Shown here piece after piece: positions 27,853 through 36,864 of a stretch of 64,000 nt of DNA. Made by a program: the position numbers and the translations under genes. The stretch is from Clostridiales bacterium. Lineage in GTDB: Bacteria; Bacillota; Clostridia; Saccharofermentanales; Saccharofermentanaceae. The notes beneath the pieces are model-generated. The model saw only the letters and a program-made list of their open reading frames with translations. It was not told the origin of the DNA and did no database searches. Position 1 is the stretch's first letter; each line of letters starts with the position of its first letter. The DNA lies in NCBI GenBank assembly GCA_017480325.1, contig JAFVAY010000002.1, forward strand, positions 62,001-126,000. The letters are read 5' to 3'.

Positions 27853-29027
27853 TGAAGACTCCGATTAAGTACGATCTTCGATCTCAGAAGACTTTTAAGA
27901 ATTGCACGATAATCACATTCGTGTTACTGGTTGTCGGTCTGATACTTGGATTGATTATTGATCAGCTAGATATTGTTTGGATATGGCTGATAGGGCTTAG
28001 CATCTGCTTTATGTTCATTGGCGGACCTCTGTTTCTTCTGTCCATGTACTTCTATCTGTCATCAACGATTTACCTTAGAAGACTTAAGCATAACGGCTTC
28101 GAGGTGCCGGAGGATAAGAGGGCCTATGGTGAGTTGCTCGAGAAGCTCCCGCGGGAGGGAGATGCGGTCTCGAACCGCTATGCAGGTGACAGTAGGATCA
28201 TCGGTCTTATATCCTTAATCATATACATAGCATGTGTCGCGGGTGATGTCATCTATCTTATAAGGTGGCTTCGTATAGGCGAGGATGAAGCGCTGGCTTT
28301 GTTTATTATTCTTATGCTCGGGCACCTTCTCTTCGTTGTCCTGGCACTTATCTATTACCGTCAGCGTAATACCGAGAGATATATCGATAACGTCGATATT
28401 AAGGACGGGCGTAAGGTTAGAGCCAATCTTGTCTCTACCGTCACGGGACTTATTATATTGGCGGTAGCGGCGGGCTTCTCGATCAACATGGCAGAGTCTA
28501 TGACCAGGTATGTTTATCGCTCTAAGTACGGTCGATATGAGAAGACAATGGAGCAGTTCAAGGAGGGCGCTACCATCGAGGTGACCTCATCTGATCTTAA
28601 TAACGGCGTATGGGATGATGTGATAACCGATACTGATGAGGGTGAGAATCTGTCGCCTGAGATTATTTTCGATGAGGTGGAGGGCGCAGCTTATTATGTG
28701 ATCCTGATGGAGGACGAGAGCGCGAATTACTGGGTGCACTGGTACGCGTCTGGAGTTACATCTACAGAGCTGGAGACAGGCGCGAATGTCGGTGACTATA
28801 TAGGTCCGTATCCTCCGGTAGGGTCAGGCGAGCACGTTTATACCGTGTTCGTATATGCTTTGGCAGATGAGCCTGCCACTGAGTTCGAGCCGAAGTTTGA
28901 TGAGCCGTGGCTGGCAGGAGATCTTCTGTATTATGATTATCTTAACGTCAGCGGTCATTCCGGAAATCTTCCTCTATATGGTAATGTTATAGAGTACGGA
29001 TATCTGACCGGCACCTACTCAAGATAA
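27852..29027 (+). CDS. Membrane protein with C-terminal PEBP/YbhB domain
   Basis: Residues 1-220 contain about five membrane segments and a short loop region. The last 170 residues resemble the phosphatidylethanolamine-binding (YbhB/YbcL) fold: NLSPEIIFDEVEGA, LMEDESANYWVHWY and the DYIGPYPPVGSGEHVYTVFVYAL stretch. The domain would sit outside the membrane. The ATG at 27852 overlaps the stop of the GGDEF-EAL gene (ATGA) and is chosen over an in-frame start 33 bases earlier. Confidence 0.75.
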   Translation: MKTPIKYDLRSQKTFKNCTIITFVLLVVGLILGLIIDQLDIVWIWLIGLSICFMFIGGPLFLLSMYFYLSSTIYLRRLKHNGFEVPEDKRAYGELLEKLPREGDAVSNRYAGDSRIIGLISLIIYIACVAGDVIYLIRWLRIGEDEALALFIILMLGHLLFVVLALIYYRQRNTERYIDNVDIKDGRKVRANLVSTVTGLIILAVAAGFSINMAESMTRYVYRSKYGRYEKTMEQFKEGATIEVTSSDLNNGVWDDVITDTDEGENLSPEIIFDEVEGAAYYVILMEDESANYWVHWYASGVTSTELETGANVGDYIGPYPPVGSGEHVYTVFVYALADEPATEFEPKFDEPWLAGDLLYYDYLNVSGHSGNLPLYGNVIEYGYLTGTYSR

Positions 29028-29039
29028 GGGGGTAGCTTC

Positions 29040-29381
29040 ATGGCTACATTAATAGATATTATTTACGATGAGAATGATCCCTCCTCCGCGTCCTTTGTTC
29101 CCACCGAGGAACATGTTAATATCAATGGCGTGGTTCACGGCGGAGTTCTGTTCTTCCTGTGTGATGATCTTATAGGGCATTATGTCACTGCGCAGGGCCT
29201 CAAGGGTGCGGCAGCGGATTCGAATATGCATTTCTATCGTCCTGCGACAGTAGGCAAAAGGCTCACTGCCAGGGTCAATGAGCGTAAGACGGGTAAGCGC
29301 CTGGGTACATATCTCATCGATATAAAGGATGAGGACGGCAGGCTTATAGCAGACGTGATGTTTACGGTGGCATTCCTATGA
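29040..29381 (+). CDS. PaaI-type hotdog thioesterase
   Basis: The 113-residue protein has the hotdog core with HGGVLFFLCDD, the active-site block of PaaI-like acyl-CoA thioesterases, followed by the NMHFYRPA strand. It would hydrolyse an acyl-CoA. AGGGGG precedes the ATG. It overlaps the following CPBP gene by four bases. Confidence 0.88.
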   Translation: MATLIDIIYDENDPSSASFVPTEEHVNINGVVHGGVLFFLCDDLIGHYVTAQGLKGAAADSNMHFYRPATVGKRLTARVNERKTGKRLGTYLIDIKDEDGRLIADVMFTVAFL

Positions 29382-30319
29382 CAGTATTCAACAGACCTTC
29401 AATAATCGACGAGGCGGCAGCAGCCTCTATCTCAGCCAAGAAGGGAAAGAAGCCCGGACTATTTATTGTCCTCGAGTTTCTGGTGATGCTTCTTGTATTT
29501 TTTATCGGGATAATAGCTCAATCGGTAGCTGTCGCGATCGCGGATATCCCTTATAACATGAGGCTTAAGATGGATCCGTCGGTAGAGTCGATAATGGGAC
29601 TAAGCTTCGAGAATTATCTTGTCTTCGACTCGCTCCTTTGTACTGCGGCTATGACGGCAGTAGTACTTCTGTTTATAAGAATTATTCAGAGACGTAAGAT
29701 TCGTACTGCAGGCTTTGTTAAGAAGAATGCGCTTAAGCATTATCTTATCGGCCTTCTTATCGGAAGCGGAATGTTTGCCGTATCGATAGGAATATGCGTT
29801 ATGCTCGGAGCCCTTAAGATTTCTTGTGCAGGAGGCTTCAGCCCCTATGCCATGCTCATACTTTTCTTAGGCTGGATGATACAGGGTAACTCGGAGGAGG
29901 TCATGTGCAGAGGCTATCTTCTCGTGTCGGTGTCAAGAAGATATAATGTTGCAGTAGGAGTGCTTTTTAACTCGCTGATCTTCGGAGCTCTTCATCTTGG
30001 TAATAACGGTGTCAGTGTGCTTCCCATAGTCAATATTGTTCTATTCGGTATCGTGATGTCGCTTGTGTTCCTTAAGACCGGCAACATCTGGATGGTAAGT
30101 GCCATGCATACCTCCTGGAACTTCGTTCAGGGCAATGTGTTCGGTGTGCTCGTAAGCGGAGGAAGTATGGGTGATACGATACTTCTCTCGAAGTTCACGG
30201 AGGGTAGGGATATTATCAACGGCGGCGACTTCGGTCTCGAGGGAGGGCTCGCCGTGACATTAGTTCTGATTATTACTATAGTTATTCTATCATTCATCAA
30301 ACCCTGTAAGGAGGCGTGA
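29378..30319 (+). CDS. CPBP-family intramembrane metalloprotease
   Basis: The 313-residue protein has about seven hydrophobic segments and the Abi/CAAX protease motifs: SEEVMCRGYL (EExxxR), FGALHLGNN and MHTSWNF, which supply the glutamates and histidines of the zinc site. Members cleave prenylated proteins or peptides in the membrane; the substrate here is unknown. It is coupled to the thioesterase upstream. Confidence 0.88.
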   Translation: MTVFNRPSIIDEAAAASISAKKGKKPGLFIVLEFLVMLLVFFIGIIAQSVAVAIADIPYNMRLKMDPSVESIMGLSFENYLVFDSLLCTAAMTAVVLLFIRIIQRRKIRTAGFVKKNALKHYLIGLLIGSGMFAVSIGICVMLGALKISCAGGFSPYAMLILFLGWMIQGNSEEVMCRGYLLVSVSRRYNVAVGVLFNSLIFGALHLGNNGVSVLPIVNIVLFGIVMSLVFLKTGNIWMVSAMHTSWNFVQGNVFGVLVSGGSMGDTILLSKFTEGRDIINGGDFGLEGGLAVTLVLIITIVILSFIKPCKEA

Positions 30320-30324
30320 GTATT

Positions 30325-30816
30325 ATGGCAAAAGAGATTGTTTTCGAGAAGATCCCGGAGAGTGTAGAGGAGTTTATGGCCCTGCCTCAGGCGGCGCAGA
30401 CAGATGAGTTCGAGGTGGCGGCACTCACTGTGCTGGCGCTGTGCGTGTATCCCAAGGATCGGGAGCAGTCCCTCGGGATGCTGAATGCACTTCGCGGACC
30501 GCGTCCTTTAAGCGAGATGGACAAGCAGTTCATCAGGGACAGATTCATGGATAAGGATTACGTGCCCCGCTCCTACTTCAAGGGTGCGACGCCCGATAAC
30601 GATTACTCTGTAGCTTTCCCCGCGACCATCGAGGTATCTGATAACCCCTACACCTACGAGCAGGAGGGTTATGCCAAGCTCTACCTTAAGTCAGGCGGCG
30701 CAGACTCTCCCCGTGCAGTTCAGCTTCGTAAAGCAAAGGACGGGAAGTGGTATCTGTGGGATCAGTTCCTCCTGGCGGATATAAGACAACCTGAGTCCTC
30801 TAATCCCTGGGCTTAA
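30325..30816 (+). CDS. DUF6935-like protein
   Basis: The 163-residue protein has the blocks VEEFMALPQAA, ALTVLALCVYP, DYVPRSYFKGATP, YAKLYLKSGGADSPR and FLLADIR that I associate with a family common in clostridial genomes (DUF6935, from memory). Function is unknown and there is no membrane segment. The ATG at 30325 is preceded by AAGGAGG at the right distance; a GTG at 30316 would be too close to it. Confidence 0.7.
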   Translation: MAKEIVFEKIPESVEEFMALPQAAQTDEFEVAALTVLALCVYPKDREQSLGMLNALRGPRPLSEMDKQFIRDRFMDKDYVPRSYFKGATPDNDYSVAFPATIEVSDNPYTYEQEGYAKLYLKSGGADSPRAVQLRKAKDGKWYLWDQFLLADIRQPESSNPWA

Positions 30817-30835
30817 ATTCAGAAGAAAGTAGATA

Positions 30836-31861
30836 TCAGATAAACAGGCTCATATCAGAGACTTCTGCGGAGCCTAGAAAGGTGGCGACACCGCCGAGCT
30901 CAACTCCGTCGATGAGCTCCTCCTTCTTGATGCCCATAATATCCATGCTCATTTGACAGGCCACCAGTCTGACGCCGTGATCTCTGGCGCTGGCGATCAA
31001 CTCCTCAAGGGAGGAGACGCCCTTCTCCTTCATGATGCCTCTGATCATCTTCGCGCCCATGCCGCCCATGTTCATCCTCGACAGGCCCAATTTCTTGGTG
31101 CCCCGGGGCATCATAATACCGAACATTTTCTCGATGAAGCTCTTAACTACGCTTACCTTCTCCGGACGGCGAAGGATATTAAGGCCCCAGAAGGTGAAGA
31201 ACATGGTTACGTTTCTTCCCATTCCTACGGCGCCGTTGGCCATGATGAAGGCGGCGATGGTCTTATCCAGGTCGCCGCTGAAGACTACAAAGGTTTTGTC
31301 ATTGCCGGCTGCGGTGGTGTTAACGGGAGTATTGACAGTCCTCTTCTTAAGGACGGCCTTGATGATTCCGTCTTTGGCTTCCTCGGAGAGAAGCTCATTA
31401 CCCGTGCGATCCGCCCATACCTTGATATCCGAATAGAAGGCATCCTCGGTAGCTTCTACAACTACCTTAGAGCCTTCAGGAAGAGTCTTTATAGTATCCG
31501 CAACCTTGACGATAGGACCGGGGCATTTAAGACCCTTGGCGTCGATGAACACCTCATTGGAATCGAGGTATTCCTTATAGGCGTTGTATCCTCCTTCAAG
31601 ATTGGTGACATCGTAATCTCTGTCACTTAGTATCTCGGCAACCTCTCCGCTCCAGTCACCGACTCTGCAGAAGACAATAACAGGCTTGTCCTTGGGAATG
31701 GAATCGAGCTTACTTGTGAAGGAGCTGAAGGGAACATTGATAGCTCCATCGATGCCGCTCACGATAACCTCATCGGGCTCTCTCAGATCGACCAGAGTGT
31801 ATTGGCTCAGATCAAGCTTCGCAAATTCTTCTGCACTTATTGTCTTAAATTCGTCTGCCAT
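30836..31861 (-). CDS. Rhodanese-TusA-DsrE fusion sulfurtransferase
   Basis: Three sulfur-handling domains lie in one 341-residue chain. The rhodanese domain (residues 1-95) has the active-site loop VFCRVGDWSG. The TusA domain (about 105-175) has the CPGP motif. The DsrE/DsrF-like domain (about 190-341) has VACQMSMDIMGI. Together they could relay a persulfide. Similar chains in other anaerobes are joined to a CoA-disulfide reductase, which is absent here. The start ATG at 31861 follows GGAAAGAG; the longer frame runs into the promoter. A palindrome shared with the LysR and ssuA promoters lies at its start site. Confidence 0.85.
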   Translation of the reverse strand: MADEFKTISAEEFAKLDLSQYTLVDLREPDEVIVSGIDGAINVPFSSFTSKLDSIPKDKPVIVFCRVGDWSGEVAEILSDRDYDVTNLEGGYNAYKEYLDSNEVFIDAKGLKCPGPIVKVADTIKTLPEGSKVVVEATEDAFYSDIKVWADRTGNELLSEEAKDGIIKAVLKKRTVNTPVNTTAAGNDKTFVVFSGDLDKTIAAFIMANGAVGMGRNVTMFFTFWGLNILRRPEKVSVVKSFIEKMFGIMMPRGTKKLGLSRMNMGGMGAKMIRGIMKEKGVSSLEELIASARDHGVRLVACQMSMDIMGIKKEELIDGVELGGVATFLGSAEVSDMSLFI

Positions 31862-31889
31862 AGGGTGTCTCTTTCCGGATAAATAATAT

Positions 31890-31936
31890 CCTATCAATAT
31901 GGTAGGTATTCTATTACATGACCTTAATACCCGCAA
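31890..31936 (-). promoter_or_regulatory. Promoter and shared palindrome of the sulfurtransferase gene
   Basis: On the minus strand, TTGCGG (31936-31931) and TAGAAT (31913-31908) are 17 bases apart. The imperfect palindrome CCTATCAATATGGTAGG (31890-31906, plus strand) begins two bases after the -10. It fits T-N11-A, as used by LysR-type regulators. The same element follows the -10 of the LysR gene and of ssuA. Confidence 0.7.
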
Positions 31937-31970
31937 GAAAAAAACAATAAATAAACTGGCGCTTTATTCC

Positions 31971-32016
31971 TTGACTAATCACAAAGGCTCGGATATAAAC
32001 ATACTAACATAGTAGG
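31971..32016 (+). promoter_or_regulatory. Promoter and shared palindrome of the LysR gene
   Basis: TTGACT (31971-31976) and TATAAA (31994-31999) are 17 bases apart. CATACTAACATAGTAGG (32000-32016) starts directly after the -10 and matches the boxes at 31890 and 39791 in its TA and GTAGG positions. Control at the start site suggests repression, perhaps by LysR itself. Confidence 0.68.
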
Positions 32017-32027
32017 AGAGTGCTATC

Positions 32028-32942
32028 ATGACACTTCAGCAGATGTTATATGTAATAAGTATCGCAGAGTATGGCTCGATCAATAAGGCCTCGGAGGCTC
32101 TTTATGTGTCGCAGCCGTCCTTGACCGCGTCCCTGCAGGCTCTTGAGAAGGAGGTCGGCTTTACGATCTTCACGAGAAACGGAAGAGGCGTATCTCTTAC
32201 TGAAGAGGGATCGGATCTTATGCCCTATCTTCATAAGGTATGCGATCAGAACAGAGAGCTTCTCGAATATCTCGGGAAGAGCAAGATCCGTAAGAAGAAG
32301 TTCCGCGTTACCACACAGCACTATTCCTTCGCGGTCAAGGCCTTTGTTGAGCTTCTTAAGGAGTATGATTCCGCTGAATACGAGTTCGCGATAGTCGAAG
32401 CGAGAACGAAGAGCGTCATAAGTGATGTGGCTTCTTTAAGAAGTGAGATAGGACTTCTTTATCTGTCGAGCTTCAATAGGTCCGCCATGACCAAGATATT
32501 AAAGAATGAGAATCTTGAGTTTCATCACATAATTAACTGTGATGCCTATGTGTATCTGTGGAAGGGTCATCCGCTGGCAGGGCGTAAGGAGCTGACCTTT
32601 GATGATCTTCGTGAATATCCGTGTCTTTCCTTCGAGCAGGGGGATGCATCCTACTTTTACTATGCAGAAGAGATACTTAGCACCGAAGAGTATAAGAGGC
32701 AGGTATGGGCCAATGACAGAGCAACCATGCTTAACCTTATGATCGGTCTTAACGGATATACCCTTTGTTCCGGTATTATCTGCGAGGAGCTGAACGGTAG
32801 CGATTATCTTGCCATTCCCTTCGTGTCTGAGAATCCCGATGACTGCAAGATGGAGATCGGTTATATCACTAAGAAGGAATTGCAGTTATCTACCATAGGC
32901 GGAGAATATATCGCCAAGATATCGGATTATCTCGGGTTATAG
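32028..32942 (+). CDS. LysR-family transcriptional regulator
   Basis: The 304-residue protein has a winged helix-turn-helix at residues 1-60 (LQQMLYVISIAEYGSINKASEAL, then VSQPSLTASLQALE in the recognition helix) and a periplasmic-binding-type effector domain. It is divergent from the rhodanese fusion gene and stands at the head of the sulfur genes, so it probably controls sulfur assimilation. The effector could be a sulfur intermediate such as O-acetylserine or sulfite, as in other LysR sulfur regulators; this is inference. Confidence 0.9.
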   Translation: MTLQQMLYVISIAEYGSINKASEALYVSQPSLTASLQALEKEVGFTIFTRNGRGVSLTEEGSDLMPYLHKVCDQNRELLEYLGKSKIRKKKFRVTTQHYSFAVKAFVELLKEYDSAEYEFAIVEARTKSVISDVASLRSEIGLLYLSSFNRSAMTKILKNENLEFHHIINCDAYVYLWKGHPLAGRKELTFDDLREYPCLSFEQGDASYFYYAEEILSTEEYKRQVWANDRATMLNLMIGLNGYTLCSGIICEELNGSDYLAIPFVSENPDDCKMEIGYITKKELQLSTIGGEYIAKISDYLGL

Positions 32943-33030
32943 TCTCAGGCTATATCGATTATATAAATCATATATTAGACACCATAAAAGCGAACGGGTA
33001 AATCTTATAGAAGGTTCGCGGAGGTGAAGG

Positions 33031-34257
33031 ATGAACTTTAACACAAGTCTGTTACACGGTAAGGCGGTCAAATTCTATGAGCATGGTGCCACCTTGCCCT
33101 CTATCGTTCAGTCTAATGCCTTCAGATACAGCAGTGCGGAGGAGCTCGACAAGGTCTTCAGCCATAAGGCTATGGGCTACGCCTACAGCAGAGTGGCCAA
33201 CCCTACCGTCGCGGCCTTCGAGCAAAGGATCAATGAGCTTGAGCACGGCAATGCTGCAGTAGGCTGTTCTTCGGGTATGGCGGCGATCCTTCTGTCTTTA
33301 ATGAATATACTCTGTACCGGAGATGAAATCATTGCATCAAGCGGACTTTACGGCGGGAGTATCGACCTTTTCGAGGATCTTAAGAAGTTTGGTATAACGG
33401 CAAGGTTTGTAGACTCCATGACGGTCGACAGGATAGAGCCCTTAATTAATGAGCACACTAGAGTCGTGTTCGGAGAGGTCATAAGCAACCCTTCACTTAA
33501 GATAATGGATGTTGAAGAGGTGTCAAAGCTCGCGCACGCTTACGGGATCCCCCTGTTAGTCGATGCTACGACGGCGACGCCGTATCTTATCAATCCTATT
33601 GATCACGGCGCCGATGTCGTAATTCATTCCACGACCAAGTACATTAACGGAAGCGGTGATTCCATCGGAGGTATCATCATCGACGGTGCTCATTTTCCAT
33701 GGGATTTTGAGAAGTTCGAGGCCCTGTCCTCCTACAGTAAATTCGGGAAGGTCGCATACACCGTGAGACTTCGCACCGATATCGCCGAGAATCTGGGAGG
33801 CTATATGTCTCCCATGACGGCTTTCCTTAATGTGATCGGGCTCGAGACCCTGGGACTTCGTATGAACAAGATCTGCTGTAATGCGGCGAGGCTCGCGACT
33901 GCCTTAAGTAAGCTTCCGGGGATCGAGGTAAATTACCCTCTTAATAATGAGGACAACATCAGGATCGCTCGTAAACAAATGCGAGGCATGGGCGGCGGTA
34001 TTCTGACCTTCCGCGCAGGTTCGAAGGAGAAGGCCTTCAATATAATTAATGATCTTAAGTATGTCGTTAAGGCGACCAGTATCGGGGATGTAAGGACCCT
34101 GGTGATTCATCCTGACTCCACTCTATATGTCAAGAATACCCCAAGCCAGAAGGAGGCCGCAGGAGTATACGAGGATACTATCAGGGTCAGCGTGGGCATC
34201 GAGGATGTTGAGGACCTGATAGAAGATTTTACAGATGCAGTAAATAAAAATATATAA
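33031..34257 (+). CDS. MetY-like PLP enzyme (homocysteine-forming or related)
   Basis: A member of the Cys/Met metabolism PLP family (408 residues). The PLP lysine is K203 in STTKYINGSGDSIGG and D178 (LLVDAT) contacts the pyridine nitrogen. The family includes O-acetylhomoserine sulfhydrylase, cystathionine lyases and methionine gamma-lyase. Adjacent sulfur carrier, activating enzyme and JAMM protease genes point to an O-acyl-homoserine enzyme using a protein thiocarboxylate as sulfur donor, as described for Wolinella. GGAGGTGA precedes the ATG. Confidence 0.8.
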   Translation: MNFNTSLLHGKAVKFYEHGATLPSIVQSNAFRYSSAEELDKVFSHKAMGYAYSRVANPTVAAFEQRINELEHGNAAVGCSSGMAAILLSLMNILCTGDEIIASSGLYGGSIDLFEDLKKFGITARFVDSMTVDRIEPLINEHTRVVFGEVISNPSLKIMDVEEVSKLAHAYGIPLLVDATTATPYLINPIDHGADVVIHSTTKYINGSGDSIGGIIIDGAHFPWDFEKFEALSSYSKFGKVAYTVRLRTDIAENLGGYMSPMTAFLNVIGLETLGLRMNKICCNAARLATALSKLPGIEVNYPLNNEDNIRIARKQMRGMGGGILTFRAGSKEKAFNIINDLKYVVKATSIGDVRTLVIHPDSTLYVKNTPSQKEAAGVYEDTIRVSVGIEDVEDLIEDFTDAVNKNI

Positions 34258-34275
34258 ACGAAAGGAAGTATTGAT

Positions 34276-34485
34276 ATGACGATTACAGTATCGGGAAACA
34301 AAAAAGAGGTCAAAGACGAACTCACTGTAGCTGAGCTTATCGTGCTTGAGAATGTTGAGATGCCGGAGTACACGACAGTGTCCGTGAATGAAGAGTTTAT
34401 CCAGAGAGGCGATCACGAGACTCATAAGCTTAAGGAGGGTGATGTGGTCGAATTCCTGTACTTCATGGGAGGCGGAAGGTCATAA
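34276..34485 (+). CDS. hcyS: Sulfur carrier protein with cleavable C-terminus (HcyS/CysO-like)
   Basis: This 69-residue ubiquitin-like protein of the ThiS/MoaD family ends FMGGGRS instead of a bare GG. The last two residues must be removed before the diglycine (G66-G67) can be adenylated and made into a thiocarboxylate. The JAMM protease gene two positions downstream could do that, as for CysO and Mec+ or HcyS and HcyD. It sits 18 bases after the PLP enzyme gene and its stop overlaps the next start (TAATG). Confidence 0.82.
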   Translation: MTITVSGNKKEVKDELTVAELIVLENVEMPEYTTVSVNEEFIQRGDHETHKLKEGDVVEFLYFMGGGRS

Positions 34486-35303
34486 TGGCATTCACGAACG
34501 AACAGCTGGAAAGATATTCCAGACATATCATTCTTAAGGAGATTGGTGTTAAAGGACAGAAGAAGCTTCTTAACGCCAAGGTGCTTATCATAGGTGCCGG
34601 CGGGTTAGGGGCTCCTGCGGCATTATATCTTGCTGCGGCTGGTGTAGGTACTATAGGTATCGTTGACGCCGATGAGGTGGATCTGTCTAACCTTCAAAGA
34701 CAGGTAATTCACACCACAAAGGATATAGGTAAGCTTAAGGTAGAATCGGCGAGAGAGACGATGGAGGCTATAAACCCCGACGTTAAGGTCATTACTTATC
34801 ATCAGTTCGTCTCAAGTGATAATATCTTAGACTTAATTAAGGACTATGATTTTATCTTGGACGGAACTGATAATTTCCCCACGAAGTTTCTTATTAACGA
34901 CGCCTGCGTAATGGCAGGGAAGCCCTTCTCTCACGCAGGGATCATAAGATTCAAGGGTCAGCTTATGACTGTCATCCCGGGAGAGGGGCCGTGCTACAGA
35001 TGCGTGTTTAAGAATCCTCCTCCCAAGGATGCCGTTCCCACCTGTAAGCAGGCGGGTGTCATAGGTGCTATGGCCGGCGTAATCGGATGTCTTCAGGCTC
35101 TTGAAGCCGTCAAGTACATTACCGGTGCAGGAGAACTTCTTGTGGGAAATCTTCTTACCTACGATGCGCTTAAGATGGATTTCCATAAGATTAAGCTTCC
35201 GGGAAGAGACTGCAACTGTGCTATCTGCGGAGATAAGCCTACGATAACCAAGCTCATCGATTACGAACAGGCAGTCTGTGATCTTAAGCCCTTGAATCAG
35301 TAA
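34485..35303 (+). CDS. hcyF: E1-like adenylating enzyme of the sulfur carrier (ThiF/MoeB family)
   Basis: The 272-residue protein has a Rossmann GAGGLGAPA (residues 37-45), the R-Q-V-I-H segment that binds ATP, and a zinc site from C170, C173, C245 and C248. A further cysteine, C187, is in the usual place of the sulfur-transfer residue. No rhodanese domain is fused. It would adenylate the C-terminal glycine of the 69-residue carrier and transfer sulfur to form the thiocarboxylate. The overlap with hcyS supports a joint role. Confidence 0.88.
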   Translation: MAFTNEQLERYSRHIILKEIGVKGQKKLLNAKVLIIGAGGLGAPAALYLAAAGVGTIGIVDADEVDLSNLQRQVIHTTKDIGKLKVESARETMEAINPDVKVITYHQFVSSDNILDLIKDYDFILDGTDNFPTKFLINDACVMAGKPFSHAGIIRFKGQLMTVIPGEGPCYRCVFKNPPPKDAVPTCKQAGVIGAMAGVIGCLQALEAVKYITGAGELLVGNLLTYDALKMDFHKIKLPGRDCNCAICGDKPTITKLIDYEQAVCDLKPLNQ

Positions 35304-35315
35304 AGAGGTATATAC

Positions 35316-35744
35316 ATGAAGATCTATCTTAAGAAATCAGACTACGAGAAGATACTGGAATATGCGGTATCTGAATTGCCTAACGAAGCCTGCGGACTGA
35401 TTGCAGGTATTATCAGAAACGACGGTGAAGAGGAGATAAGAAACATCGAGAAGGTATACCTTCTCACCAATACAGATCACTCTAACGAGCACTTCAGCCT
35501 TGACCCCAAGGAGCAGCTTCAAAGCATCAAGGATATGCGCGAAAATGGTCTTACTCCTCTCGGGAACTGGCACTCTCACCCCGAGTCGCCCTCCCGATCT
35601 TCACAGGAGGATATCAGACTGGCGTTCGATAAGAATGCCAACTATCTGATCCTATCATTGATGGACAGGAGCAATCCCGTTCTTAATTCTTTCCATGTGG
35701 AGAACGGCGAGAGTACGAAGGAAGAATTGATATTCATCGATTAA
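35316..35744 (+). CDS. hcyD: JAMM metalloprotease for sulfur carrier processing
   Basis: A 142-residue Mov34/JAB1-type zinc protease. E24 in EACGLIAG and H86, H88, S96 and D99 in NWHSHPESPSRSSQED form the full JAMM signature (HxHPx6SxxD). Relatives (Mec+, HcyD) trim or hydrolyse conjugates of CysO/HcyS-type carriers. In this gene set it should remove the two residues after the diglycine of HcyS, or release the amino-acid product from it. AGAGG precedes the ATG. Confidence 0.88.
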   Translation: MKIYLKKSDYEKILEYAVSELPNEACGLIAGIIRNDGEEEIRNIEKVYLLTNTDHSNEHFSLDPKEQLQSIKDMRENGLTPLGNWHSHPESPSRSSQEDIRLAFDKNANYLILSLMDRSNPVLNSFHVENGESTKEELIFID

Positions 35745-35759
35745 GGAGGCTTCATTACT

Positions 35760-36623
35760 ATGGCTGAGATTGATTATGCTACTTTGAAGAAGGGCGGATT
35801 CATGCGCCAGAAGCAGAAGGGGTATTTCTCCTTAAGACTTGGCGTCGTAGGCGGACAGGTGAGCGCCAAGCAGCTTATCGCCGTTACCGAGGTTGCCGAG
35901 AAATACGGGCACGGATATATCCACTTGACTTCAAGACAGGGTATCGAGATTCCTTATATCAACATAAATGATATCGAAGCCGTGAAGGAGACTCTTGCAC
36001 AGGGCGATATTGCTCCCGGTGTCTGCGGTCCCAGAGTCAGGACTGTCACCGCCTGTCAGGGTAATAAGGTCTGTCCCAATGCCTGTATTGATACCGAGGA
36101 TATTGCTCAGGAGCTTCACAAAAGATATTTCGGTAAGGAGCTTCCTCATAAGTTCAAGTTCGGTGTTACCGGCTGCCGGAACAACTGCCTAAAGGCGGAG
36201 GAGAACGACCTTGGCATCAAGGGCGGGTATGAGGTCAAGTGGAATGAGGACAACTGTATATCCTGCGGTGTCTGCGAGAAGGCATGTCGTGTTGATGCCA
36301 TAGCGATAGAAGATGGCAGGATAAAAATAGATTACGATAAATGTAATAACTGCGGTCGTTGTGTCTTCGCATGTCCTACAGATGCCTATGATTATACGGA
36401 AGGGTACTTCGTGTATTTCGGAGGACTGTTCGGCAATACCATCAACAAAGGCGACGAGATCGTTCCTTTCGTTAAGGACAAGGAGACGCTCTTAAGAATC
36501 TGTGATGCCACCTTGGAGTTCTTCGAGGAGAACGCCAAGGCAGGTGAGAGGTTCAAGTTCACCATAGATCGTGTAGGGATAGACGAATTAAGAAAGAAGG
36601 TTACGGAGGCATACGATGGCTGA
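35760..36623 (+). CDS. Small siroheme sulfite reductase with two [4Fe-4S] clusters
   Basis: The 287 residues hold a single nitrite/sulfite reductase module. C99 and C105 (CX5C), then C139 and C143 (CX3C), bind the [4Fe-4S]-siroheme centre. Two ferredoxin-type cluster motifs follow: CISCGVCEKAC (166-176) and CNNCGRCVFAC (195-205). The short single-gene form resembles anaerobic, ferredoxin-fused sulfite reductases of Clostridia and methanogens. It would reduce sulfite to sulfide. The electron donor is not in the operon. GGAGG precedes the start. Confidence 0.85.
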   Translation: MAEIDYATLKKGGFMRQKQKGYFSLRLGVVGGQVSAKQLIAVTEVAEKYGHGYIHLTSRQGIEIPYININDIEAVKETLAQGDIAPGVCGPRVRTVTACQGNKVCPNACIDTEDIAQELHKRYFGKELPHKFKFGVTGCRNNCLKAEENDLGIKGGYEVKWNEDNCISCGVCEKACRVDAIAIEDGRIKIDYDKCNNCGRCVFACPTDAYDYTEGYFVYFGGLFGNTINKGDEIVPFVKDKETLLRICDATLEFFEENAKAGERFKFTIDRVGIDELRKKVTEAYDG

Positions 36624-36864
36624 TGAGATAAAGATAGACGAGACAGTCGATATAACGGATGTGGTCTGTCCGGTTACTTTTGTTAAGGCGAAGGTAGCAT
36701 TGGAGGAGCTTGATGACGGACAGATCATCTCTATTCACATGAACGACGGAGAGCCGGTTCAGAATGTTCCCAGAAGCATTAAGGATGAGGGACATAAGAT
36801 ACTTAAGCTTATAAATAATGAGGACGGTACCTACGATCTTCTGGTAAAGAAGGTCGGCGATTAA
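36616..36864 (+). CDS. TusA-family sulfur relay protein
   Basis: The 82-residue protein has the TusA fold, with its cysteine in DVVCPVTFVKAK in place of the standard CPxP, so the proline after the second position is replaced. It overlaps the sulfite reductase gene by eight bases and is directly followed by an ABC-transporter gene. It may carry sulfur as a persulfide or serve a nitrite/sulfite reductase partner role. Confidence 0.8.
   Translation: MADEIKIDETVDITDVVCPVTFVKAKVALEELDDGQIISIHMNDGEPVQNVPRSIKDEGHKILKLINNEDGTYDLLVKKVGD

Noticed and set aside
32943..33030. SAM riboswitch before the MetY-like gene
   Set aside because: The 88-base gap is too short and lacks the conserved S-box helices.
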